DNA of 32,422 nt. Origin: Cytophagales bacterium (GTDB taxonomy: Bacteria; Bacteroidota; Bacteroidia; Cytophagales; 172606-1). Shown piece after piece: positions 1 through 7,667 of the stretch. The stretch lies in assembly GCA_030448185.1 (NCBI GenBank), contig JAUJNL010000058.1, positions 1 to 32,422 of the forward strand, given 5' to 3'. Each line of letters starts with the position of its first letter. Within the stretch, counting starts at the first letter, position 1. The position numbers were made by a program, and so were the translations under genes. The notes beneath the pieces are model-generated. The model was not told the origin of the DNA and searched no databases. It saw only the letters and a program-made list of their open reading frames with translations.

Positions 1-1067
1 ATCAGTTGTTTGTCGGAAGCCCCCGGATTAATAATTCCCTTATAAATATCATTGGTAAAAACCGCCGAAACGACATTCAGCGTGGTATTGGCCGTGGCAG
101 AAGTAGAGAAATACATGCCCGTAAGCATCAGGCCCATCAGTCCAGCAGGCAGTACTCTCTGGCAAACCAGTAAGTAGGCATTTTCGGTGTCTAGTCCGAC
201 CAGCCCCGGGTTAATAATTTTGTAAAACATGGGTGGCATCATCCAGATCACCGGACTGATCAGGTACAAAGATGCAAACAGAATGGCTACTTTCCGGGCA
301 CTGGCCGGGCTGTCTACGCTGGTGTACCGCTGCACAAAGGTCCAGTTGCCGCCAATGTAAAAGATGTGGTAGAGGGCAAAGGCCACAATAAAACTGAGGT
401 TATACTCGCCATTGAGCAGGTTAAAGAAACCTTCCGGCGCTTTTTGGGTGAAGTTCTCCCAGCCTCCGGCGGCGTTTAAAGCCAGCGGCAGGATAATCAG
501 CACGGCAGCGGTGAGGATGACGAACTGGAGAATATCGGTTACCATTACCGCCCAAAGACCACCCACGGCGGTATAGGCAATCATAAACAGACCCAGCACA
601 ATGGTACAGGGCACCAGCGGGAAGCCCAGCGACACACTAACTAGCTTGGCTACCGGGTACAGCACCGACCCTTTGATAAACAACGAAACCAACAGGAAAA
701 TGTAGATGTACAGTTTCTGTACCATAGTGCCCAGGCGTTCTTTTACAAACTCCGCAGCAGTAAGTGCCCCGGTTGCCTTCCAGCGGGGAGCCAGGAAAAA
801 GGCCGTAACAATACCACCGAGACACATAGTCCACTGAATCGTAATGGCCACCCAGCCGTATTTGTAGGCAATGGAACCCCAGGCCACGAAGGTACCCGCG
901 GAGAAAAAGCTCATAAACAGCGATAAGCCGCCAATAAACCACGGTACGGCCTCCCCCCCGGCAAAGAAGGATTTCAGGTTCCGGCCCGTCCGGGCAAAGA
1001 GCAGCCCGATGCACAACACAAAGGCCGAGAAGACAAAAATGACGATGGTATCTATGGTGGAATTCAT
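1..1067 (-). CDS. Sodium:solute symporter (SSS family), 3' end outside window
   Basis: Inner-membrane carrier of the SSS/SLC5 type that couples sodium entry to uptake of a sugar or similar small solute. The reading frame opens at the ATG ending at 1067 (MNSTIDTIVIFVFSAFVLCIG) and stays open to the window edge, about 355 codons; the family usually has 500-600. At least eight strongly hydrophobic stretches are visible, and family-typical segments occur: FFAGGEAVPWFIGGLSLFMS near the N-terminus, GGLWAVMVTDILQF, the NWTFVQRYTS segment, and the TGMYFSTSATANTTLNVVSA stretch with its Ser/Thr-rich sodium-site character. It starts 24 bp after the sulfatase stop on the same strand, so it is the last visible gene of the polysaccharide locus and probably imports the sugar released by the upstream enzymes. 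The substrate cannot be read from the sequence. A longer-looking ORF in another frame at 637-1014 is only a shadow. Confidence 0.93.
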   Translation of the reverse strand, partial: MNSTIDTIVIFVFSAFVLCIGLLFARTGRNLKSFFAGGEAVPWFIGGLSLFMSFFSAGTFVAWGSIAYKYGWVAITIQWTMCLGGIVTAFFLAPRWKATGALTAAEFVKERLGTMVQKLYIYIFLLVSLFIKGSVLYPVAKLVSVSLGFPLVPCTIVLGLFMIAYTAVGGLWAVMVTDILQFVILTAAVLIILPLALNAAGGWENFTQKAPEGFFNLLNGEYNLSFIVAFALYHIFYIGGNWTFVQRYTSVDSPASARKVAILFASLYLISPVIWMMPPMFYKIINPGLVGLDTENAYLLVCQRVLPAGLMGLMLTGMYFSTSATANTTLNVVSAVFTNDIYKGIINPGASDKQL

Positions 1068-1091
1068 TCGTAATAGGATTAATACATTAGG

Positions 1092-2699
1092 TTACTTCCG
1101 GTGTGAAATGACTTCCGTCCAGGGGATGACCCCGGTTCGGGAGGCCCACGTTTCGTATTGATTTGCGAACTTTTTCACTTTATCGGGATGCCGGTTACTC
1201 AGGTCATTCAGTTCGGTAGGGTCATTGGCAAGGTCATACAGCGACCATCGATTCTCCGGATAGCGGGAAACCAGTTTCCATTTGCCTTGCCGTACGGCCC
1301 GGTTGCCTTCGTGTTCCCAGTACAGATTCCGGTTTAAAGGCTTCTGTTGCCCTTTGAAAAGCGTTGCCAAACTTTCTCCGGCCAGCGGAAGCACGTCGTT
1401 TCCCTGGTACGTTGAAGGGTACCGGGCTCCGGTTAGTTCAAGCAGCGTGGGCACCAGGTCAATGATGTGGCCCGGTTGCCGGGAAAGCTGCTTTAGCGCA
1501 ATTTTGTTAGGATAATGGGCAATCAGCGGCGTAATAATGCCCCCTTCGTAGGTAAGCCCTTTGTACAGGCGAAACGGCGTATTGCTGACATTGGCCCAGG
1601 AAGCACCATAAGATGCCCAGCTTTTAGCAGAGCCAATGGGACCGTCAGCTCCTTTTACCGGATACGCATGGGCGCTTTCGCCGCCATTATCCGACAGGAA
1701 AAGAATCAGGGTATTGTTTAATTGATTGGTCTTTTTCAACTGCTCAACTATCTTCCCAATGCCACGGTCCATGGACTCAACTTGCGCCGCGTATATGGCC
1801 ATTTTTAAGTCAAAGGTGTCTTTTTCAGCTTCAGCCAGGCTTTCCCAGTTTTTTACCAACTCCTCAGCCGGAGAAAGAGGCACCGAGGGTGCAAGGATTC
1901 CCAAGGCTTTCATCCGGGCAAAACGCTGCTGACGAATCGCTTCAAATCCGGCTTTGTATTTTCCGCGATAACGGCGTATATCTTCGGCTTTTGCTTGCAG
2001 GGGAAAGTGCGGCGCTACGTAGGCCACGTAGAGAAAATACGGACTGGAACTGTTTTTCTGCTTTTCGATAAACTGGGCGGCGTACGCACTAAAGGCATCC
2101 GTTGAATAAAAGGTATTGGAATCAGGCGTCACCTGCCGGTCATTCTCCCAGACTTGCCGATTGACCAGAAAAGGATAGAAGTAGGCCCCGCCCCCCTGCG
2201 GAAGGCCATAAAAATGGGTAAACCCACGGCGTTGGGGCCAGTGTTCCGGCCTTTCGCCGACGTGCCATTTACCCGTCATAGCGGTGGTGTATCCCGCTTC
2301 TCTGAGTACCTCCGCAATCGTAACGCATTGCTTATTCAGATACCCCTGATAGGCCGGAACGCCCCGATTTTCAGTCATGTCACCTACCCCCGCCTGGTGC
2401 TGATACAAGCCAGTCAGCAGGGAAGCCCGGGTTGGGCAGCAGCGGCCTGCATTGTAGAACTGCGTCATGAGTAGTCCATTCGCCGCCAGTTGGTCCAGGT
2501 TAGGCGTACTGATTTCGGAACCCATGCACCCCAGATCGGAGTAGCCCATGTCATCCGCCAGAATCACGATAATATTCGGGCGAACCGGCACGGTAAAAGC
2601 ATTTTCTGAAGGAAGCATACGGAAGCTTCCCATCAGCAGCACAAGTGCGGTCAAGAGGAGCATTACTTGTCCGTATTTATCAGGTTGTTGCTTGTTCAT
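1092..2699 (-). CDS. Secreted S1-family sulfatase (arylsulfatase-like)
   Basis: Hydrolyses sulfate esters, probably on a glycan processed by the neighbouring enzymes, outside the cytoplasm. The 535-residue length is normal. A hydrophobic N-terminal segment (about residues 12-25) acts as signal peptide or anchor. The catalytic core starts with NIIVILADDMG (Asp49/Asp50, calcium ligands) and carries the sulfatase signature C-x-P-x-R-x4-T-G, with Cys87 as the residue expected to become formylglycine. Later LSDNGGE supplies the second metal-binding Asp/Asn pair, and a conserved LYDLANDPTELNDL block marks the C-terminal subdomain. Cys-type sulfatases need a formylglycine-generating enzyme, not seen in this window. 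The gene lies 61 bp downstream of the toroid protein and 24 bp upstream of the symporter, which suggests one transcript. The S1 family is certain; the subfamily and the sulfated substrate are not. Confidence 0.95.
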   Translation of the reverse strand: MNKQQPDKYGQVMLLLTALVLLMGSFRMLPSENAFTVPVRPNIIVILADDMGYSDLGCMGSEISTPNLDQLAANGLLMTQFYNAGRCCPTRASLLTGLYQHQAGVGDMTENRGVPAYQGYLNKQCVTIAEVLREAGYTTAMTGKWHVGERPEHWPQRRGFTHFYGLPQGGGAYFYPFLVNRQVWENDRQVTPDSNTFYSTDAFSAYAAQFIEKQKNSSSPYFLYVAYVAPHFPLQAKAEDIRRYRGKYKAGFEAIRQQRFARMKALGILAPSVPLSPAEELVKNWESLAEAEKDTFDLKMAIYAAQVESMDRGIGKIVEQLKKTNQLNNTLILFLSDNGGESAHAYPVKGADGPIGSAKSWASYGASWANVSNTPFRLYKGLTYEGGIITPLIAHYPNKIALKQLSRQPGHIIDLVPTLLELTGARYPSTYQGNDVLPLAGESLATLFKGQQKPLNRNLYWEHEGNRAVRQGKWKLVSRYPENRWSLYDLANDPTELNDLSNRHPDKVKKFANQYETWASRTGVIPWTEVISHRK

Positions 2700-2760
2700 C
2701 AGGTTAATACATTTAAAAAAATAGATTTAAACCGAAAGCATTGGCTACCTTGAAATAGGC

Positions 2761-5376
2761 CTATTCATACGTTACCGCTACTACCTGCAGGCCAAAGGCG
2801 GGAAGTGTTACCTGCCAGTTGCCATTCGTAGCTATGTCACTTAATTTAGTACCCTGCTCATTGAACAGACTGACCGACTGGATTTTTGCCCCTTTTCCTG
2901 CCCCTATTTTTTCCGGTCGTAACTGCACCGTAGCCTCCTTTGCATCGTCGTCATTATTGATCAGCAGAATAAACACCTGTTTCTTGCCGGCGGCTTGTGC
3001 GCCGAAGTAATCGACTTGCGGATCACTAATCGTTAACAGGCCCGTAGGCAAAGATAAATTGACTTCCTGCCCGAACACTTTGCCGGGAGCAAATCCGTAG
3101 CATTGGTGCGGACCGACTTTAGGCGTAATGAAGCCCCGCGGAAAGGTAATTTTCCCATTTGAACGTAAGCCGGCTTCAGAAAGAAGGTAATCCGTAATCC
3201 AGCCTACCTGCCACCAGGCATGATGCGGATAGGGACCCGCTCCACCATTCATAGCCCGCCAGTAGTAAGAGGCCACACTGGTAGACTTATCCACAAAGGC
3301 ATCTCTTCCCCAGGCTGCCGCCCGGGCCATATCCAGGAATAAGGAATCCCGGGTCATGCCAAACAAACGTACAAACATGCCGGCATGGCTGGCCAGCAGA
3401 ATCGGGCCGTTGATAGCCGCCGAACCTACGCTGCCCCCGTGCTCGAAGCTGAGCCCGACCTGACTGATTTCCCAGTCTTCCCGGGGGGTTCCATTCACGG
3501 TTTTCTTCTCTTGGGTCGGAATGGGATGGGTATACACCGAAGCGGTATAGATTCGGGCCGTAGTTAGCGCGGCTTCCTGGTAACGCTTATCACCCGTCAC
3601 GTCATGTAAATCGAGCAGGGCCTGTACGCTTTGCCCGGTGGCAAAATCAGGTACAAACCGCAGGTCACCGCACACCCCGAGGAAGTGGGCCCGGTTCACC
3701 GAATGTTCAATAAACCAATCCGCTCCTTTCCGGGCAGCCGCCAGGTATTTTGGGTCGCCCAGAATACGGTGGGCTACCAAAAGGCCGTAAAAAGTAGGTC
3801 GTAAATCCTGCAATTCCGTAAAGCGGGGCTTTTCGGTTTCCCGGTCGTAAGCTACCTCCCAATGCCCGTCGGAGTGTTGCCAGGATAGCAGACGTTCGGC
3901 CCCCAGGCGTAATCGTTCTTTTAATTCGGTATCATTGGGTTCAAATAAGAGGATGTTCCCGATGTCCAGCATGGTATAATAGGTGAGGCCGATGGGTTCT
4001 ACGTAAGGCCCCCATTCTTCGGTAAATTTGTGACTTTTAGACAGGTAGTATTGTCCTACGGCGGCCCCCTGAAAAAATCCCGGCTCCTGTTGCTGCTGAA
4101 CCAACTTGAAATTGCGGGCATAGGGTAAACGGGTATTTGCCAGTATTGAATCTCCGGTGAGTTTGGTCAGCATCCACATAGCGCCGTAATCGGAGTTTTT
4201 CATGGCATCCTTATCGGAGCCGACCACACCGCCCAGGTAGGCCTGCGCCCCGATTTCCTGCCCCTTGAACTGCTCAATGCGCCACAGGGAAGTGGTATCA
4301 CTGATCACGTATTGGTGCATGGACTCAATGCGGTTGGTAAGCGACTGTTGAGTCTTTTTCAGGGGCAAGAAGTCGCGGAAACGGTAGACGTCATAAATGG
4401 CGTGCTTGTACACGGTATACCAATCGGCAGCCTGCAGAGAATACCGAAAGGAAAAGGTGCGAACCTCCCCGGTCTTCAGGTAAGAATCTTTTTCGCCCAG
4501 TACCGGGTGGTAGGCGGTAGGTGTGAGCTGGGCCCGGCGATTCATCAGGGATAAACCCAGCGGCCACTCCGAATGCGTATTCCGGTCTTTCTCCCAGGGA
4601 TTCCGGCTGGTGCCCGGTTCCGGAATTACCGCCAGGGTCAGGCCATTTTTGTGGCTGAGCAGCGGGGACAGCGTACTGGCCGTACGGTCTCGTACAATGA
4701 TGGGTTTACGCGGAATTCCCTGTCCGTAGGCGTAGCTTAACACCAAATCATTCTGCAAGGCTTTTCCCTGTAAATGCCCGGGAATAATGCCCCAAGCCAG
4801 GTCTGCTTCCGATAAGGTAGCCAGGGTAGGCGTTGCCAATGAGAAATAGCCGGCTTGCCGGGCAGTTATCTCCAACTTGACCAGAATATCATTGGGGTGA
4901 AGGGCATCCAGTTGCCAGGTGGCCTGTACCCGTGCCTCCGGAGTTTCCTGCGTAAATACGATTTGCTGCCCTGATTGCTGGGCCTTGTCGGGGAAAAACT
5001 GCAGGGCTTTCCCCGCCGTGTTCATGGGTACGGGTTTCAGGTTGTTTTTCCAGGTGCTGGTAATGTATTTATAGATGGGCTCGGGAAAGCTCCGGGCATG
5101 TTCGTCCACTTCATTGGGCAAAGGCAGCGAATCGGGTTTAGCCGCTGAATACAGAACGGTGTATTCGCCGGATGGCGTATTAAGCGGAGTGGTTCTACCC
5201 TGTTTTACTACTTCCAGCTGGTTAATCTGATAACCCTTGCCCGTTTGCTGCCACTCCACCCTCAGGTTCTTATTAGTTAAGGTAGGTTTTCGCTGGGCCA
5301 GGGCTTCTATACTTCCGCAAAGCAGCGGCAGACCAGTTAGCAGAAAAATAATATTCTTTCGGTAATGCAATCTCAT
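2761..5376 (-). CDS. Large secreted alpha/alpha-toroid protein, putative glycan-degrading enzyme
   Basis: I do not recognise a named family with confidence. The 871-residue protein begins with a signal peptide (residues 1-28, ending ALAQ). Residues 30-330 look beta-rich, residues about 345-735 are helical hairpins typical of a six-hairpin toroid, and residues 740-871 form a C-terminal beta domain ending in VVAVTYE. The order beta, toroid, beta is known in several polysaccharide lyases and glycoside hydrolases. Candidate active-site residues sit in the toroid: Glu459, His501-x-Asp503 followed by Trp506, Asp524, His647 in SFEHGG, and the PHHAWWQVGW segment near 717-726. The gene lies between a GH9-like enzyme and a sulfatase in the polysaccharide locus, 97 bp and 61 bp from them, so a role in glycan cleavage is the natural inference. 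A non-catalytic or differently acting protein is not excluded. Confidence 0.85.
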   Translation of the reverse strand: MRLHYRKNIIFLLTGLPLLCGSIEALAQRKPTLTNKNLRVEWQQTGKGYQINQLEVVKQGRTTPLNTPSGEYTVLYSAAKPDSLPLPNEVDEHARSFPEPIYKYITSTWKNNLKPVPMNTAGKALQFFPDKAQQSGQQIVFTQETPEARVQATWQLDALHPNDILVKLEITARQAGYFSLATPTLATLSEADLAWGIIPGHLQGKALQNDLVLSYAYGQGIPRKPIIVRDRTASTLSPLLSHKNGLTLAVIPEPGTSRNPWEKDRNTHSEWPLGLSLMNRRAQLTPTAYHPVLGEKDSYLKTGEVRTFSFRYSLQAADWYTVYKHAIYDVYRFRDFLPLKKTQQSLTNRIESMHQYVISDTTSLWRIEQFKGQEIGAQAYLGGVVGSDKDAMKNSDYGAMWMLTKLTGDSILANTRLPYARNFKLVQQQQEPGFFQGAAVGQYYLSKSHKFTEEWGPYVEPIGLTYYTMLDIGNILLFEPNDTELKERLRLGAERLLSWQHSDGHWEVAYDRETEKPRFTELQDLRPTFYGLLVAHRILGDPKYLAAARKGADWFIEHSVNRAHFLGVCGDLRFVPDFATGQSVQALLDLHDVTGDKRYQEAALTTARIYTASVYTHPIPTQEKKTVNGTPREDWEISQVGLSFEHGGSVGSAAINGPILLASHAGMFVRLFGMTRDSLFLDMARAAAWGRDAFVDKSTSVASYYWRAMNGGAGPYPHHAWWQVGWITDYLLSEAGLRSNGKITFPRGFITPKVGPHQCYGFAPGKVFGQEVNLSLPTGLLTISDPQVDYFGAQAAGKKQVFILLINNDDDAKEATVQLRPEKIGAGKGAKIQSVSLFNEQGTKLSDIATNGNWQVTLPAFGLQVVAVTYE

Positions 5377-5473
5377 CAGTCAGTTTTAGTAAAAAACTTA
5401 TTTGACTTATTTCGATTTATATTTCAAGCACTTATTTAAAGCATTCAACCACCTCTGACTTCTCCTTATCCAA

Positions 5474-7621
5474 CTAGGCAATTAGAAGCTTCTCCCCTAT
5501 TTTCCCTTTGGCAACGCTCCTTCCTTGCAAAGAAGGGTTGGGACGGCCGAACAGATACCTTATGATATTTAAAACAAGTTTATTAATTTTTAACTGAGCT
5601 TTCTTATCAAATCCCAGGTAGCCGTAGGATGCGGTTAGCCTCTTGCCGCCCTTGGGAACCGTATAGTTGGCCATAAATAACCCGGTATTGGGTCCGGTTT
5701 CAGTTACCGTAACCTTTAGCGGGGCTTGTCCATCCAGAGATACTTCTACCCAACCGGTTTCTGCTTTGTTCCAATCCTGGTTCAGGGCCGCTTTTAGTTC
5801 AAGCATTACGGAAGTACCCGGTTTTGCTTTGGCAAGGGTTTTGCCGGAAGCGTCGAGTATCCGTACCTGGTGAGAACCAGTGGTCGAGAAAGCAACCGTT
5901 GCCAGCCAGCCCCGGTTGGAGATAGCCCAGCCTTCGGTACCGTACAATCCCGGACTATCTCCTAAAGCCGCCGAATCCGGGCGGAACGGAAAGGCGTGAT
6001 TGGTCGGGGAACCATCCATAGCCCCGCGGGTATAATGCAGTTCGCCGGTTCCGTGGATGTAGGCAAAAGGCCAGCCTTTTTCCACGCCTTCCCAGTAGCC
6101 CTGCAAAGCCGTCCGGACGGTACTTTTATTACTCAGGTGGGCTCCGGCCGGGTTCAGGCCAAACACGTAATTGACCTGCGACCATCCGATTTCCTGGAGT
6201 TTAGCATCGTTTAATACCCCGGCTACGGCGAAAGCAGCACCGCCCAAGCCACAAACAGTACCTACTTCCTTGCTTTTAAGATGCGCCCATTCCGTCTCAC
6301 TGTGGGTGCGGTACTGCCACAGGTTATCAGTACGCTTCACCATATACTCCCGCCAGGCGGCTAGCTTTTCCTTGGTTCCTTTCGGACAACCCTCGGGGGC
6401 AATCATCAGGAAGAGGGCCAGTGCCTGGGGGGTGATATGTTCGGCATTGCGCATGGCCCAGGTATGCCATTCATTGTCGAAATTCCAGTTTTTAATAATG
6501 TCTTCAGCGCAGGCCTGGGCGTATTTCAGGAACTTATCCGGTTGGCCGTGTTTTTCGGCCTGATACATCATCAGGTTCCGCAGCAAGCCCTGTCCGAAGG
6601 CACTTCCCTGTTCATTGAATTCCTTATAGCCTTCATCAATCCACTTGAAGCTTTTCACCCAGTGGCGGACTTCCTTATGCCGGTCGTACTTTTCCCAGTT
6701 GTCGAGGCAGGTTTGGCGGTATTGCTGATAGGTTGCGGCTGGCAGATAGGGCTTCAAAAAAGGCTGGTAAAAAGCACAGGTAGCCGCTAGCTGGTCCAGC
6801 ATATTCTGGTAATCAAAGCTTTGCAGTTCCTGTCCTTCGTAGCCGAACATCCGGAATTGATTGTAGCTTTTCAGGGTTTCATACCCACCACCGGCCAGTC
6901 CACGGTAATTATGATGGTTATAGGCAAACTGGGCATGCCACAGTAACAACTTAATCAGGTCGGGCATTTTACGCCACTGGGCATGGTCCTTTTCGTTAAA
7001 CTCACCATAGTCGCTGTCCGGCTCGTTGTCCGGCGGCGGAATCACCGGATACATGCGGTCTTGGCCGTACAAGCGCAGTTCTTTCGTCCAGCGGTCAAAC
7101 AGGGCCGGATTAGAGGCGTAGAGCAATCCTTCGAAAGTAGCTTCCAGCGTTTGTCCGCCGCCGTCACGGGAAGGGCCGCCGGTCACATTGGCCGGGCTTA
7201 CGCTGGGCCGGTAACCACCCCGTACATCAATGAAGAATTGGTAGGCCAGCCGGGAAGAAAGCTTTTCCATGAGGTGGTCCGCAATCCAGAAGGGTACTGA
7301 CCGGCCCCGTCCGGGTACTTCGACTATGTATTCAGTCCCGGGTGTGGTAGGGTTAAAGGCCGTAAAGTCGCCTATATAATTATGAATAGTACCGGTAAAC
7401 AGGGCTTTCCCCGCAGAGCCGCTTTCCGTTGGGACGTAGGCATAAATGGAAAACGCCGTTCCGTCCGGGGCACCGGGGCAGGTAAACCGCTTGGCTTCCC
7501 CCAGGTTATACCCCGCCTGGTTTACGAAAGGCTTGCCTTTCTGGCTGACCGTAACGTTTGGTTGGGCAAGCAACTGGTGTTTTATTCCCAATAGGAGCAG
7601 GAAAAGCACTAAGTTTTTCAT
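5474..7621 (-). CDS. Secreted GH9-like glycosidase with cellulase N-terminal Ig-like domain
   Basis: Probable secreted glycan hydrolase. Residues 1-20 are a signal peptide ending LLAQ. Residues about 30-110 match the Ig-like domain that precedes many GH9 catalytic modules, opening with VNQAGYNLGEAKRF. A long alpha-helical region follows, with VNYVFGLNPAGAH at 483-495, similar to the GH9 block before the substrate-binding His/Arg site, and TEGWAISNRGW at 562-572, where Glu563 may be the GH9 acid. The usual DAGD nucleophile motif is not recognisable; SRDGGGQ at 151-157 is the nearest thing, so the mechanism may differ. Residues 590-680 look beta-rich. The last 20 or so residues (PSLQGRSVAKGKIGEKLLIA) look like translated intergenic repeat and not family sequence. 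It is the fourth gene of the locus, 46 bp after the GH31 gene. Function beyond glycan cleavage is not readable. Confidence 0.83.
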   Translation of the reverse strand: MKNLVLFLLLLGIKHQLLAQPNVTVSQKGKPFVNQAGYNLGEAKRFTCPGAPDGTAFSIYAYVPTESGSAGKALFTGTIHNYIGDFTAFNPTTPGTEYIVEVPGRGRSVPFWIADHLMEKLSSRLAYQFFIDVRGGYRPSVSPANVTGGPSRDGGGQTLEATFEGLLYASNPALFDRWTKELRLYGQDRMYPVIPPPDNEPDSDYGEFNEKDHAQWRKMPDLIKLLLWHAQFAYNHHNYRGLAGGGYETLKSYNQFRMFGYEGQELQSFDYQNMLDQLAATCAFYQPFLKPYLPAATYQQYRQTCLDNWEKYDRHKEVRHWVKSFKWIDEGYKEFNEQGSAFGQGLLRNLMMYQAEKHGQPDKFLKYAQACAEDIIKNWNFDNEWHTWAMRNAEHITPQALALFLMIAPEGCPKGTKEKLAAWREYMVKRTDNLWQYRTHSETEWAHLKSKEVGTVCGLGGAAFAVAGVLNDAKLQEIGWSQVNYVFGLNPAGAHLSNKSTVRTALQGYWEGVEKGWPFAYIHGTGELHYTRGAMDGSPTNHAFPFRPDSAALGDSPGLYGTEGWAISNRGWLATVAFSTTGSHQVRILDASGKTLAKAKPGTSVMLELKAALNQDWNKAETGWVEVSLDGQAPLKVTVTETGPNTGLFMANYTVPKGGKRLTASYGYLGFDKKAQLKINKLVLNIIRYLFGRPNPSLQGRSVAKGKIGEKLLIA
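5475..5545. repeat. Probable interspersed repeat overlapping the 3' end of the GH9-like gene
   Basis: The final codons of the GH9-like gene contain an imperfect 18-bp palindrome at 5519-5536 (CCTTCCTTGCAAAGAAGG; one mismatched pair) followed by a low-complexity purine/pyrimidine-biased stretch. Sequences that translate to NPSLQGRSVAKG-like peptides are common as dispersed intergenic repeats in bacterial genomes. No second copy was seen in this window, so the repeat status is inference. Confidence 0.35.
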
Positions 7622-7667
7622 GGGTTTGTAAGTACTAATTTTTGTATGGTGTCTTTACCTTCTAACT

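Noticed and set aside
637..1014. 125-codon minus-strand ORF inside the symporter region
   Set aside because: It is a shadow. The neighbouring frame opening at 1067 gives a continuous, hydrophobic, family-like symporter.
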